Positions 21,053 through 30,011 of a stretch of 64,000 nucleotides of DNA are shown here, in pieces. The position numbers and the translations under genes are program-made. How positions within the stretch are numbered: position 1 is the stretch's first letter; the number at the start of each line of letters is the position of its first letter. The DNA comes from Limnoperna fortunei (Eukaryota > Mollusca > Bivalvia > Mytilida > Modiolidae): the NCBI GenBank assembly GCA_944474755.1, contig OX104113.1, positions 54,766,074 through 54,830,073 on the forward strand. Reading direction: 5' to 3'. The notes under the pieces were generated by a model that ran no database searches, had not been told where the DNA came from, and saw nothing but the letters and a program-made list of their open reading frames with translations.

Positions 21053-23171
21053 TGGGCTTTCCCCTCCGGTAGTACTTCCCCGGGTTCCCTTGGAAAAGGT
21101 GTTTTTTACTACTCCTCTTCCTGGGATCCCAGTGGGGGGCAGGTTGTCTCACTTTCTTCCTCAGTGGCAACTGATTACAGAAGACAAGTGGGTTCTTTCA
21201 GTACTACGGAGGGGACTGGGACTTCATTTTCAGGAGGTCCCCCCATTGTCGTCAGTTCCCTTGGATCTTTCCCAGACAAGAGATTCTGTCAAGAATCGAT
21301 TGTTGCAGGAAGAGGTGGGAACCCTGCTTCAGAAAGGTGTGTTGGAGGAAGTTATTCCACCAATCAGTCCAGGTTTTTATTCCCGTCTATTTTTGGTTCC
21401 CAAAAAGAACGGGAAAATGAGACCGGTGCTAGACCTTTCGGCCCTGAATCGGTTCTTGGTGGTTCCCCATTTCAAAATGGAAACCAACAGGTCAATCAGG
21501 GCATCCATCCTTCCTGGGATGTGGACTACCTCTCTAGACTTGACCGATGCCTACTTCCATATTGGAATAGCACACAGGTTTCGGAGGTATCTCAGGTTGG
21601 TGTGGGCAGGCAAGGTTTATGCTTTCAAAGCAATGCCCTTCGGCCTTTCCACGGCCCCTTTGGTATTTACAAGAGTGTTTCAGACGGTTGTGGCTTTTCT
21701 TCACACCCAGTCGATTTTCATTCACTCTTACCTCGACGATTCTCTGGTGAAGAATCAGTCTTTTTCTCTTCTGGAAGAACACACCCAATTTGTAATCCAT
21801 CTTCTTTTGAAATTGGGATTTCTGATTTCTTGGGAGAAATCAGACATTCTCCCCAGTCAAGATTTCATTTTTCTCGGGGAAAGGTACCTTACAGTCTTGG
21901 GCCTTGTTGTTCCTCCAGAGGAGAAAATTCTGAAGTTACACCAGCTAGTGATCGAGATTTCGCAAGCCTCTTCTATCCCTGCTCGACGTTTCCTTCAGTT
22001 AGTGGGTTTCCTGATATCACTGATGGACATAGTACCATTGGGTCGTCTTCACATTCGACCTATTCAGTGGTATCTCATGGAGTTTTGGCATCCAGCATCT
22101 CAGGAATGGGAAGCTCTCATTCCTGTGCAGCCTCAACTTCTCCCTCATCTCAATTGGTGGTTACAGAGGGAGAACCTTCTAAAAGGTTTACCTCTAGATC
22201 CCCCGGCTCCAAAACTGACGCTGTTCACAGACGCCTCCCTTTCAGGTTGGGGCGCTTATCTGGAAGGCAGGTCAGTTTCAGGCCTTTGGTCTCCTCTCGA
22301 GTTGGAGGATCACATCAATGTTCTAGAGATGAGGGCAGTTTTGCTGGCCCTGAGACACTTCATAGAAGTAGTTCAGGGTCAGCCTCTGTTGATAGCCACA
22401 GACAATTCAACTGTGGTGGCTTATCTTCAGAACCAGGGCGGAACCCACTCTTACCCTCTGTTTCTTCTCTGCAGAGAGATTCTTCTGTTTTGCAACAGAA
22501 TCGATACTTCTCTGACAGTGAGGCATGTACCAGGCAGACAGAATCTTGTAGCAGATCTTCTATCTCGCTCTCAGAATCCTGTGAATACGGAATGGGAATT
22601 ACATCCAGCAGTTTTTCAGCAGATCATTCTGTTGTGGGATCGTCCCCACATAGATCTGTTTGCAACCAGTTTAAATCACAAACTGGAAACCTATGTATCT
22701 CCCATTCCGGACGACAAGGCGATAGCAGTAGATGCTATGTCGATTCCTTGGAAAGGGATGTTCAGTTACATGTTTCCTCCCTTTCGTCTCCTTCCCAGAA
22801 TTCTGTACAAGATTCGCAAGGAGGGTTGCAAGACCATTCTTATTGCTCCAGCCTGGCCGAGACAGAGTTGGTTTCCAGATCTGCTGCAGTTGTCCTGTGC
22901 AAATCCTCTTTGTCTTCCTCTTCGGAAGGATCTATTATCACAGTTCAAAGGCAGGAAGCTACACTCAGGTGTTCAGCTTCTACGTCTTCACGCTTGGATG
23001 CTATCAGGTCAGGAATCAGAAAGAGAGGCTTTTCTGGCAGGGCAACCAAGCGTATCTCTGGATCAGTTAGACAATCCACAGGGGCCATATATGATTCCAA
23101 GTGGTCAATCTTTTGTTCTTGGTGTAACTCGAAACAAATTGATCCTCTCTCAGCCTCTGTACAACAGTTAG
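21051..23171 (+). CDS. DIRS Pol: RT, RNase H, methyltransferase-like region
   Basis: The frame opens directly after the gag stop, in +1. Counting from the Leu-encoded TTG at 21090 as residue 1, the RT spans about 90-290 with MRPVLDLSALN at 110, the first catalytic Asp in TSLDLTDAYF at 147-156, and YLDD at 214-217. RNase H spans 375-490 with FTDAS (Asp381), LEMRA (Glu413), ATDNS (Asp438) and VADLL (Asp489). Residues 500-640 (HIDLFATSLNHKLETYVSP, AVDAMSIPWKGMFSYMFPPF, LIAPAWP) form the block that follows RNase H in DIRS-type proteins, often annotated as methyltransferase-like. The frame ends at 23171 only because of an indel near 23080; the recombinase continues in another frame. Confidence 0.92.
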   Translation, partial: DGLSPPVVLPRVPLEKVFFTTPLPGIPVGGRLSHFLPQWQLITEDKWVLSVLRRGLGLHFQEVPPLSSVPLDLSQTRDSVKNRLLQEEVGTLLQKGVLEEVIPPISPGFYSRLFLVPKKNGKMRPVLDLSALNRFLVVPHFKMETNRSIRASILPGMWTTSLDLTDAYFHIGIAHRFRRYLRLVWAGKVYAFKAMPFGLSTAPLVFTRVFQTVVAFLHTQSIFIHSYLDDSLVKNQSFSLLEEHTQFVIHLLLKLGFLISWEKSDILPSQDFIFLGERYLTVLGLVVPPEEKILKLHQLVIEISQASSIPARRFLQLVGFLISLMDIVPLGRLHIRPIQWYLMEFWHPASQEWEALIPVQPQLLPHLNWWLQRENLLKGLPLDPPAPKLTLFTDASLSGWGAYLEGRSVSGLWSPLELEDHINVLEMRAVLLALRHFIEVVQGQPLLIATDNSTVVAYLQNQGGTHSYPLFLLCREILLFCNRIDTSLTVRHVPGRQNLVADLLSRSQNPVNTEWELHPAVFQQIILLWDRPHIDLFATSLNHKLETYVSPIPDDKAIAVDAMSIPWKGMFSYMFPPFRLLPRILYKIRKEGCKTILIAPAWPRQSWFPDLLQLSCANPLCLPLRKDLLSQFKGRKLHSGVQLLRLHAWMLSGQESEREAFLAGQPSVSLDQLDNPQGPYMIPSGQSFVLGVTRNKLILSQPLYNS

Positions 23172-24082
23172 CTGATTTTTTCATTTTTCTTTTTGAGGAT
23201 CAAGGTTTTGCACCATCTACTATTAAAGGTTATAGGTCTGCTATTTCCAGAACTATTCACCTTTCTGGAGGTGAGAATTTTGGAGAAAACCAGTTTTTGT
23301 CTCTCCTTATTAAAAATTTTTACTTGGAGCGTCCCAAACAGAGACGTTTGGTTCCTCCTTGGGACTTGGCTGTAGTTTTGAAAGCCTTACAGCTTTCTCC
23401 TTTTGAACCTTTGTCCTCTACTAGTTTCCAACATTTATCTTATAAATGTTGTTTTCTTCTGGCCTTAGCTTCTGGACGAAGGAGGAGTGAGATTCATGCT
23501 TTTTCTATTTCTGAATCCTGTATGCGATTTACAGCAGACAAGACTTCAGTGACACTGTTAACAGATCCTTCTTTCCTAGCCAAGAATCAATTGGCAGACA
23601 AAGGCTCTGGGATTATCACCATTCCATCTTTACCTGCAGTGGCCGGTGATAAGACTTTGTGTCCAGTTAGAACTTTGCTGGAATATTTATCTAGGTCTTC
23701 TAGCCTGAGAAGACCTAACTCTACCCGTCTATTTATACCTATTAAAAAGGGAGTGCAGGATATTTCAGCAAAAACCATTTCTACTTGGATTTGTCAAACT
23801 GTCCTTATGGCTTACAAATCCTCTCCTCCTAATACTTTATCTAAGCATAAAGTTAAGGCACATGAAGTAAGAGCGTTAGCCTCCTCCTGGAATATTTTTA
23901 ATTCCTCTTCTTTATCTGAGGATTTGTCAGCTGGTTATTGGAGGTCAGACAGTACCTTCTATGACCACTACTTGCGCTCTATGCCCCATCATTGTGACAA
24001 CCTCTTTGCTTTGGGACCTTTGGTTACTGCTCAACAGGTGGTGGTTCCCCCCAATTTTGAGGGGGATTCAGCATTACGTTAA
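23075..24082 (+). pseudogene. DIRS tyrosine recombinase, 5' joined by frameshift
   Basis: About 335 codons in the -1 frame relative to Pol, ending TAA at 24080-24082. The N-terminal part (IYDSKWSIFCSW, PSTIKGYRSAISR) is the core-binding domain. The catalytic part holds the first Arg in SGRRRSEIHAF (about 23474-23482), His and Arg in AHEVRALASSWN (His 23861-23863, Arg 23870-23872) and the nucleophile Tyr in STFYDHYLR (Tyr 23960-23962). All four signature residues of the family are therefore present. The enzyme integrates the circular cDNA. In the 6.3 kb relic this domain is in frame with the preceding one, so the break at 23.08 kb (a net 2-base difference from the relic) is a lesion and not the native design. 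Confidence 0.88.
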
Positions 24083-24091
24083 ATTCAGTTT

Positions 24092-24190
24092 ATATCTAAA
24101 TTTATGATGGTAACGTATTTATTGTAATAAAAACTCAATTTTTAGAATTAAAATTTGGTTTTGTAAAATAAATACTTACCATCATAAATT
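24092..24190 (+). repeat. internal complementary region of the DIRS element
   Basis: 24092-24134 is the exact reverse complement of 19093-19135 (43 bp), and 24133-24190 the exact reverse complement of 24362-24419 (58 bp). The two halves overlap at GT. In DIRS elements this region templates the joining of the ends into a circle. Confidence 0.95.
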
Positions 24191-24248
24191 GAAGGTCCCT
24201 CCCACCTCCCCTTCATCCCCCTCTGGGAACTAGCTGTTTGGTTCACAG

Positions 24249-24376
24249 AAAATGATGGAGAGTATGGGTGCACATGCGCCAGGTGGGAATGGGGGTTGTC
24301 TCAAAGGGTATTTTATTTGTAGTACTTCCGGTTCACAAGCTGCGAATAGGGAGAATATCTAAATTTATGATGGTAA
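24249..24376 (+). repeat. right inverted terminal repeat (128 bp)
   Basis: Perfect reverse complement of 19114-19241. Confidence 0.97.
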
Positions 24377-24759
24377 GTATTTATTTTACAAAACCAAATT
24401 TTAATTCTAAAAATTGAGTATTTAACTGTTAAAAGAAACAAGCCCTTCCATTGTACATTTCTTTTTGGAGAAACGTTTGGATTTTTCAAATGTTGTAGAA
24501 TCGCGCATAAACCAATAGAATAAATAGAACAAAATAATCCACCGAATTTTAAAAAGTCGTTAATTGAGTTGCATATTTTTGTTTTATTGTCTTTTTACTT
24601 TCGTATATTGGGGTATTACCTTAATATTTCTTACTGGATGTCTCTATCTTATGTATCAGTTCTGCTTTATTTACGTGCTCTGTATGTCTTTGCATTTTTG
24701 TATTCTAATGAGGCTGAGTTCACATGCCTGCTAAAGAAGAAAGAAAAGACACTGGCGCA

Positions 24760-25120
24760 GACCAATGATTTCACATTCCTCTATTATAGATGGTGTATTG
24801 TCCCTCGACAATGATAAATTTGGTTACTATTTGCATTTACATGTATCTACCCTAGCGAGCTTGAAATTAAAGACACCATCAATCCATTAAGGGAAGCCTC
24901 TTTCTTAGACCTACTTCTAGAACTACAGACTTGGAAAAATGACAAAATAGACTCTCTATAACTTCAATATTCTATTGTCAAACTTATATTATTAAAGGAG
25001 ATCTGTACAATTCACAACTTATACGTTTTTGGAACCTGCGCTCGGTATTCCGATTTTCTACACCGGGCAATACGCTGTTTAAAAGTCAGATTGTCTTGAG
25101 ATTACTTTCCCAAAATTATG
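24760..25120 (+). pseudogene. fragment of a reverse-transcriptase-like protein
   Basis: Across frame changes the plus strand reads IDGVLSLDNDKFGYYLHL, then YPSELEIKDTINP and REASFLDLLLELQTWKND, then FGTCARYSDFLHRA. I associate this order (Y-I-D-D-VLSL, ELEIKDT, ASxLDL.LE, ARxSDFL) with a family of animal RT-containing retroelement proteins, possibly Penelope-like. The YIDD equivalent reads IDG here. The assignment rests on memory of the motif style and should be treated as tentative. Confidence 0.4.
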
Positions 25121-25857
25121 AATTTCTTCTATTTTGGATAGTGTTCAGTTTGCAGTTTGTTTATGGGACATGCGTGTATTTTGCTTTGATTTGATTGATT
25201 GGATGTTTGCTTTGCGTCAATGGCAGTCAGGACGAGAACAAGTTAAACAATTAATCAACAGAAAAAGAAGGTGGAATTGGTTACAGGGAAACCAATTTAG
25301 AATGGCAAAGGAAAAGTAGGGGGGTTTGGGTAGGGGCGGAGAATTAAGCCTTTTGTAGCGGTTACAATGAGCCTACTCTTTTTCGAAATCTACAAAAGGG
25401 GTCTTTATCGTGCAAGGAGCGTGGCACTCTCCAAACACGTTACCCACTACTGTCTGCGCTCAGGCTTTCCGTATTATGACCTGACAACAACCCAACGAGA
25501 GGGTCTCCCCTATCCGCCACCCGGGGACGTGTTTGGCTGCTCTGTGGGTCTAGCACTGGGAATCCACCCAGTATGGTCCCAGCTTAAGATAATGAAAAAA
25601 ATTCGAAATTAGTTTTTTAAAAATCTATAAACGTTGATCTCAACTCATAAAATGTAGACATAATCATGCATTTGAGACAATTACTCAAGAAAAACACTCG
25701 GTGCCCTGAAATAACGCTCCGTCAAAATCGACTTGGCTAACGTAGTAAATACTATTAGCTTATTTGGTGATGGCTGCTGGCTACCAATACTGAGATCCAG
25801 CGTTCGATACCAGGTGGCGTTATTTCATGCTCTACTGTTACACTGGCACTTAACTAA
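25121..25857. other. unassigned DNA with one short open frame
   Basis: An 81-codon plus-strand frame (25367-25612) is GC-richer than its surroundings and reads RGLYRARSVALSKHVTHYC and REGLPYPPPGDVFG. It may be a further fragment of a retroelement, but I recognise no domain and do not call it a gene. Confidence 0.4.
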
Positions 25858-27315
25858 AACCAGAGGCTCTTAAGAGCCTGTATCGCTCACCTGATTTTTA
25901 TAGGCAATGAAGATGGCATTTCCCTGATGTTAAAGTAAGTCCTGTAATTTTCAATAAAGTTTATATATAATAGGACCATCCAAACAATATTACTAGAAAG
26001 CTTTGTTTTATTGGTTTACCGGTTGTATAGAGAAGATTTTTTTTATTTGCCCATATGGTCCTATGTTAAACTAAGTCCTGCGGCGGTGGCGGCCATTTTG
26101 AATTTCCAATTGCCATAAAAAACATTAACTTTATAGAGTACCATCCAAACAATATTGCTAGTAAGTTTTTGTTTCCATTGATTAACCGGTTTCAGAGAAG
26201 AAGCCTTCAAAAACTTTTTCCCATAGGGTCCTATGTTAAACTAAGTCCTGCGGTAGCTGCCATTTTGAATTTCCAATTGCCATAAAAAACATTAACTTTA
26301 TAGAGGACAATCCAAACAATATTGCTAGTAAGTTTTTGTTTCCATTGATTAACCGGTTTCAGAGAAGAAGCCTTTAAAAACTTTTTCCCATAGGGTCCTA
26401 TGTTAAACTAAGTCCTGCGGTAGCGGCCATTTTGAATTTCCAATTGCCATAAAAAACATAAACTTTATAGAGGACCATCCAAACAATATTGCTAGTAAGT
26501 TTTGTTTTGATTGGTTAAACGGTTTCAGAGAAGAAGCCCTTTTAAACCTTTTTCTCATAGGGTCGAATGTTAAACCAAGTCCTGCGGTGGCGGCCATTTT
26601 GAATTTCCGATTGGGATAAAAAAACATTAACTTTATAGAGGACCATCCAAACAATATTGCTAGTAAGTTTTGTTTCCATTGGTTGACCGGTTTCAGAAAA
26701 GAAGCCTTTCAAACTTTTTCCCATAGGGTCCAATGTTAAATTAAGTCCTGCGGTGGCAGCCATTTTGAATTTCCAATTGCCATAAAAAACACAAACTTTA
26801 TAGAGGACCATCCAAACAATATTGCTAGTAAGTTTTTGTTTCCATTGATTAACCGGTTTCAGAGAAGAAGCCTTTTAAAACTTTTTCCCATAGGGTTCTA
26901 TGTTAAACTAAGTCCTTCGGTGGCAGCCATTTTGAATTTCCAATTCCCATCAAAAACACAAACTTTATAGAGGACCTTCCAAACAATATTGCTAGTAAGT
27001 TTTGTTTTGATTGGTTAAACGGTTTCAGAGAAGAAGCCCTTTTTAACTTTTTTCCCGTAGGGTCCTATGTTAAACTAAGTCTTGAGGTGGCGGCCATATT
27101 GGTTTACCAATCAAAATAAAAAACACAAACTTTGTAAAGGTCCATCCAATGAACATTATGGCCAAGTTTGGTTTCAATTGGCCAAGTGGTTTCAGAGAAG
27201 AAGATTAAAATGTAAAAAGTTTACAGACGCCGACGACGACGACGACGACGACGACGCCGACGGACGCAAAGTGATAACAATAGCTCACATGACCCTTTGG
27301 GTCAGGTGAGCTAAA
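25858..27315 (+). mobile_element. 167-bp tandem-repeat element with Helitron-like end
   Basis: The left end carries a perfect 16-bp palindrome, aggctcttaagagcct (25864-25879), followed by tatcgctcacctg. About seven direct repeats follow. The 'ctatgttaaactaagtcc' motif recurs at 26061, 26231, 26398, 26565, 26731, 26898 and 27065, giving spacings of 166-170 bp. The right end has a (GAC)n tract (27227-27262), then a hairpin with 13-bp imperfect arms, gctcacatgaccc/gggtcaggtgagc (27283-27311), directly followed by TAA so that the end reads CTAA. A 3' hairpin near a CTRR end is the Helitron hallmark; the satellite-bearing body resembles bivalve pearl elements. It is non-coding and therefore non-autonomous. 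Confidence 0.82.
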
Positions 27316-28040
27316 AACCACAAGAAGGATATGATGCTAATGATTCTAGTGTCCGATCCCCGATGGTGACAAAAACAAGGACAATATAGAATCAACACGT
27401 AATGATTTATTTATTAACTAGTCTAAATCAATTAGGCCAATACAGGTTGGAATCAGGTCAATACAATGCAGGCTAATACCGATATCGGTCTATTATAGTT
27501 CATTCCGTATTGGACTGGTTCAGCAAAATATATTATATCAGCAGTTTAACTGTTATCTAAGTGGATATTATAGTAATTAATTAATCAATTATGTTATAAT
27601 CAATAAATGAAGGTTATAACAAAATACCGAACACAATATAGCAAAATACTCGCTTTTTCTAACGTCGGATATATAATCCGGCGTTAGAAAAAAGCGAGTA
27701 AAGGCAGTAAAATTCGACCTAAGCAACTACATCATTTATATGGTAATTCATATTTTTCAAATTAACATTGTTGTTTTCTTCGGGTACAAAAGTGGTGTAT
27801 AATCGCCATGACATGTTAGAAACATTTGTTTAGGATGAAACAATTTGCTTGCACTTTTGTCCAATAAAAAAATATAAATAAAATGTTCACGCTGTACGAT
27901 TTTCAATTCTGACCACTACATGTAACATGCAGTTACATTTAATTTTTTTTATTGAATTTTAGGGGCTATAGAAAAACTTTTTGTTGAATTATCTTTTGCT
28001 CTCTGAAAATGTAATTATAGCGTAGTTTCGGTTATAAGAA
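27316..28040. other. AT-rich DNA with one strong hairpin
   Basis: The only structure is the hairpin listed at 27648-27699. A piece near its right side (gcagtaaaattcgaccta) recurs in inverted form at about 37063, so this may be the remains of a dispersed palindromic element. Confidence 0.55.
27648..27699. repeat. long hairpin, 23-24 bp arms
   Basis: Left arm actcgctttttctaacg then tcggat, right arm its near-perfect inverse (atccggcgttag...agcgagt), with a loop of about five bases. The arms differ by a T/C change and one extra A. Confidence 0.85.
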
Positions 28041-28719
28041 GAAAGTCACAGGAAAAAAATTCACAAGAAAAAAGTCACAGGATAAAAGTCACAATTAATA
28101 AGTTGTATTGGTATTAAATGCGTTTTTAAAGGTTTTTTTGCAAGATTTTTCCTGTGTATAAGAAAAGTAAAATGAATATTTAAAGACATTTAATTTTAAA
28201 ATATATATCATAACAAATTAACAACATTTTATCATATAAAAACAAAGGAATAAATAAGCAATTAGTAGTGCAAATAATGTTCACACATGTTCATTTTTTA
28301 CTTCGCATTATTTAATAAATAAATCTCTAAAATTTTGAAGCCATATATATGACTTGGATCAATGTATATTAAAAAAAAAAAATTTCTATTTCTATTTCTA
28401 CTTTTTTTCGGTATACATATTTTTAAGTGTTAAAGCAGCACAAATAGAGCTGTCAATAGTAATGTTTTTACTCAAATGTTTTCTAGATTTTGATGGACTT
28501 GAAATACAATTTTAAATAATGGTATTAAATAACAAATAACAAATATGTAATAAAGTATTACATAAACATATAATTATAATAAACATACAAATATTGTTTT
28601 CAAATTATGACAACACATGTGACCAAGACAACTTATTAATTGTGACTTTTTTCCTGTCACATTTTTTTGTGATTCCTTTTTTTCCTATCAAAACTATGAC
28701 TTTTTTCCTGTGACTTTCT
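28041..28719. mobile_element. foldback-like element with repetitive inverted ends
   Basis: The left end (28041-28111) reads gaaagtcacaggaaaaaa and then repeated gtcacaggat/gtcacaatta. The right end (28623-28719) is its inverse, with 'ttattaattgtgactttttt' and three more gtgac-type units. The interior of about 510 bp is AT-rich and non-coding. The arms are built of a repeated gtcacaggaaaaa unit, as in foldback elements. No clear target duplication was found. Confidence 0.75.
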
Positions 28720-29500
28720 TTCCGTTTACAGCAGTTTCGTCCCTGCCCCGTACCAGGACGTTTCTTCGGACCCGCAGAGTAGTTTTTGGCTTGCACATAA
28801 TTTATCTTCAGCTGCCAGTTATGATCGAAATAACCCGACTACGTGATCGAATTTATACGACACGTGATCGAATTTGGACTAGTGTCCTTTCAGAGGTTTC
28901 TATCTACAGCGTGTACGTTTCCATGCTCAATGCTAAAAAAATATGTAATAGTATTCTGAAAGAATTTATCTACTGGTATCGTGTTTTAACTACCTGTTCT
29001 CGATCGTAACCTATGGCTCGATAGTCAGGCAAACATTTATTTTGTCATTAAACGCGGATTCGCACATATCTTCTGTTTGTCGGCAACTTTCCTTTAGGAC
29101 ACAACTTTGCCCCTAGGGAATGAAAAAATAAACAGGTTCCGCGTTTTGATATTTACAATTTTCATAAATATAATGCATAGTACCATATATTCGATACGTT
29201 TCCGTAATCCCAAAAATTTCTTCAACTTAAAGTACAATAGACGGGTCCTACCTTTTAAACCAGCCCCAATTTAAACACATTTTATAAGAATAACTTTTTT
29301 ATTACATTTTATGGTATTTTATTGTCAGAATCGCCCTACATAGCTAATTATACGTAGTATACAATAAGTAAAAAATTTAGGTCGTTCGAAAAATTAGATC
29401 ATTTATCGAGAACAAAATAAAAGTTATATTTAAAAAAACAGCACAAATTTTATGCTATTTTTTTTCGATCTTTAAAAACTGACAATCATAAGACATTTCA
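28720..29500. other. no gene recognised
   Basis: Short open frames only. Sequence near 28845-28870 contains a small direct repeat (cgtgatcgaattta/cgtgatcgaatttg). Confidence 0.5.
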
Positions 29501-30011
29501 TAAGACGTCACCATTATAAAGAAAGACGTCACGTGAACACTGGAATGTAGAGGTACATTTAGGGTGTTCGGACGTAACGTCAATTATGAAATGCACATTA
29601 TATATAAATAATAAAGGACTATATTGTCTGTGCTCGCATTTTGGCAATGCCTACTCCATATTATCTATTAGATAAAAACAAAGTTTTATTCCATAATATT
29701 TTACGCTGTCGAGAACAGGTGACGTATAATTACAGGTTCGGGTCCGAACAGACCCATAATCACACCGATCAACCGACTAATATCATTTTGGTGAGAAGTA
29801 GTATCATAATGACACGATGAAAAAAGATCTAAACAAGTTAAGACCTATACGTATACAGATGACTTTTTGAAAACTCACTGTAATATGAATGGAGGCGCAG
29901 CCTAAATGCGAGCATCGAACATTGTTCATGTCGTTACTTCAGAGCCCCTAACAGTGCCTCTACATTCCATTGATGACGTGACGTCTTATCTAATGTGTTG
30001 GTGACGTCACA
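29501..30011. mobile_element. MITE with about 70-bp inverted ends
   Basis: The left end (taagacgtcacc ... gacgtcacgtgaacac ... tggaatgtagagg, 29501-29575) is mirrored by the right end (cctctacattcca ... gacgtgacgtctta ... ggtgacgtca, 29940-30011). The termini hold several TGACGTCA-like palindromes. About 370 bp of AT-rich non-coding DNA lies between. No transposase is present. Confidence 0.78.

Larger units (their letters stand above)
19093..24419 (+). mobile_element. near-complete DIRS-like retrotransposon
   Basis: About 5.33 kb with the full DIRS layout. Inverted terminal repeats of 128 bp (19114-19241 and 24249-24376) are identical. The outer ends differ from each other, and an internal complementary region at 24092-24190 equals the reverse complement of the left outer end (19093-19135) joined to that of the right outer end (24362-24419), overlapping at the dinucleotide GT. 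The interior encodes Gag, RT-RNase H-methyltransferase-like Pol and a tyrosine recombinase. No integrase or protease is seen, as expected for the group. Two short frame breaks are the only lesions I find. This family replicates by reverse transcription and inserts a circle by site-specific recombination, so no target duplication is expected. Confidence 0.96.

Noticed and set aside
21164..23080. Long open frame upstream of the recombinase in the same frame
   Set aside because: It overlaps the RT/RNase H frame, has a Ser-rich composition typical of an alternative-frame shadow, and shows no similarity to known domains before about 23080.
26403..26811. Overlapping minus-strand frames with repeated phrases such as KFKMAATAGL
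   Set aside because: Translations of the 167-bp repeat. The same phrase recurs with each unit.
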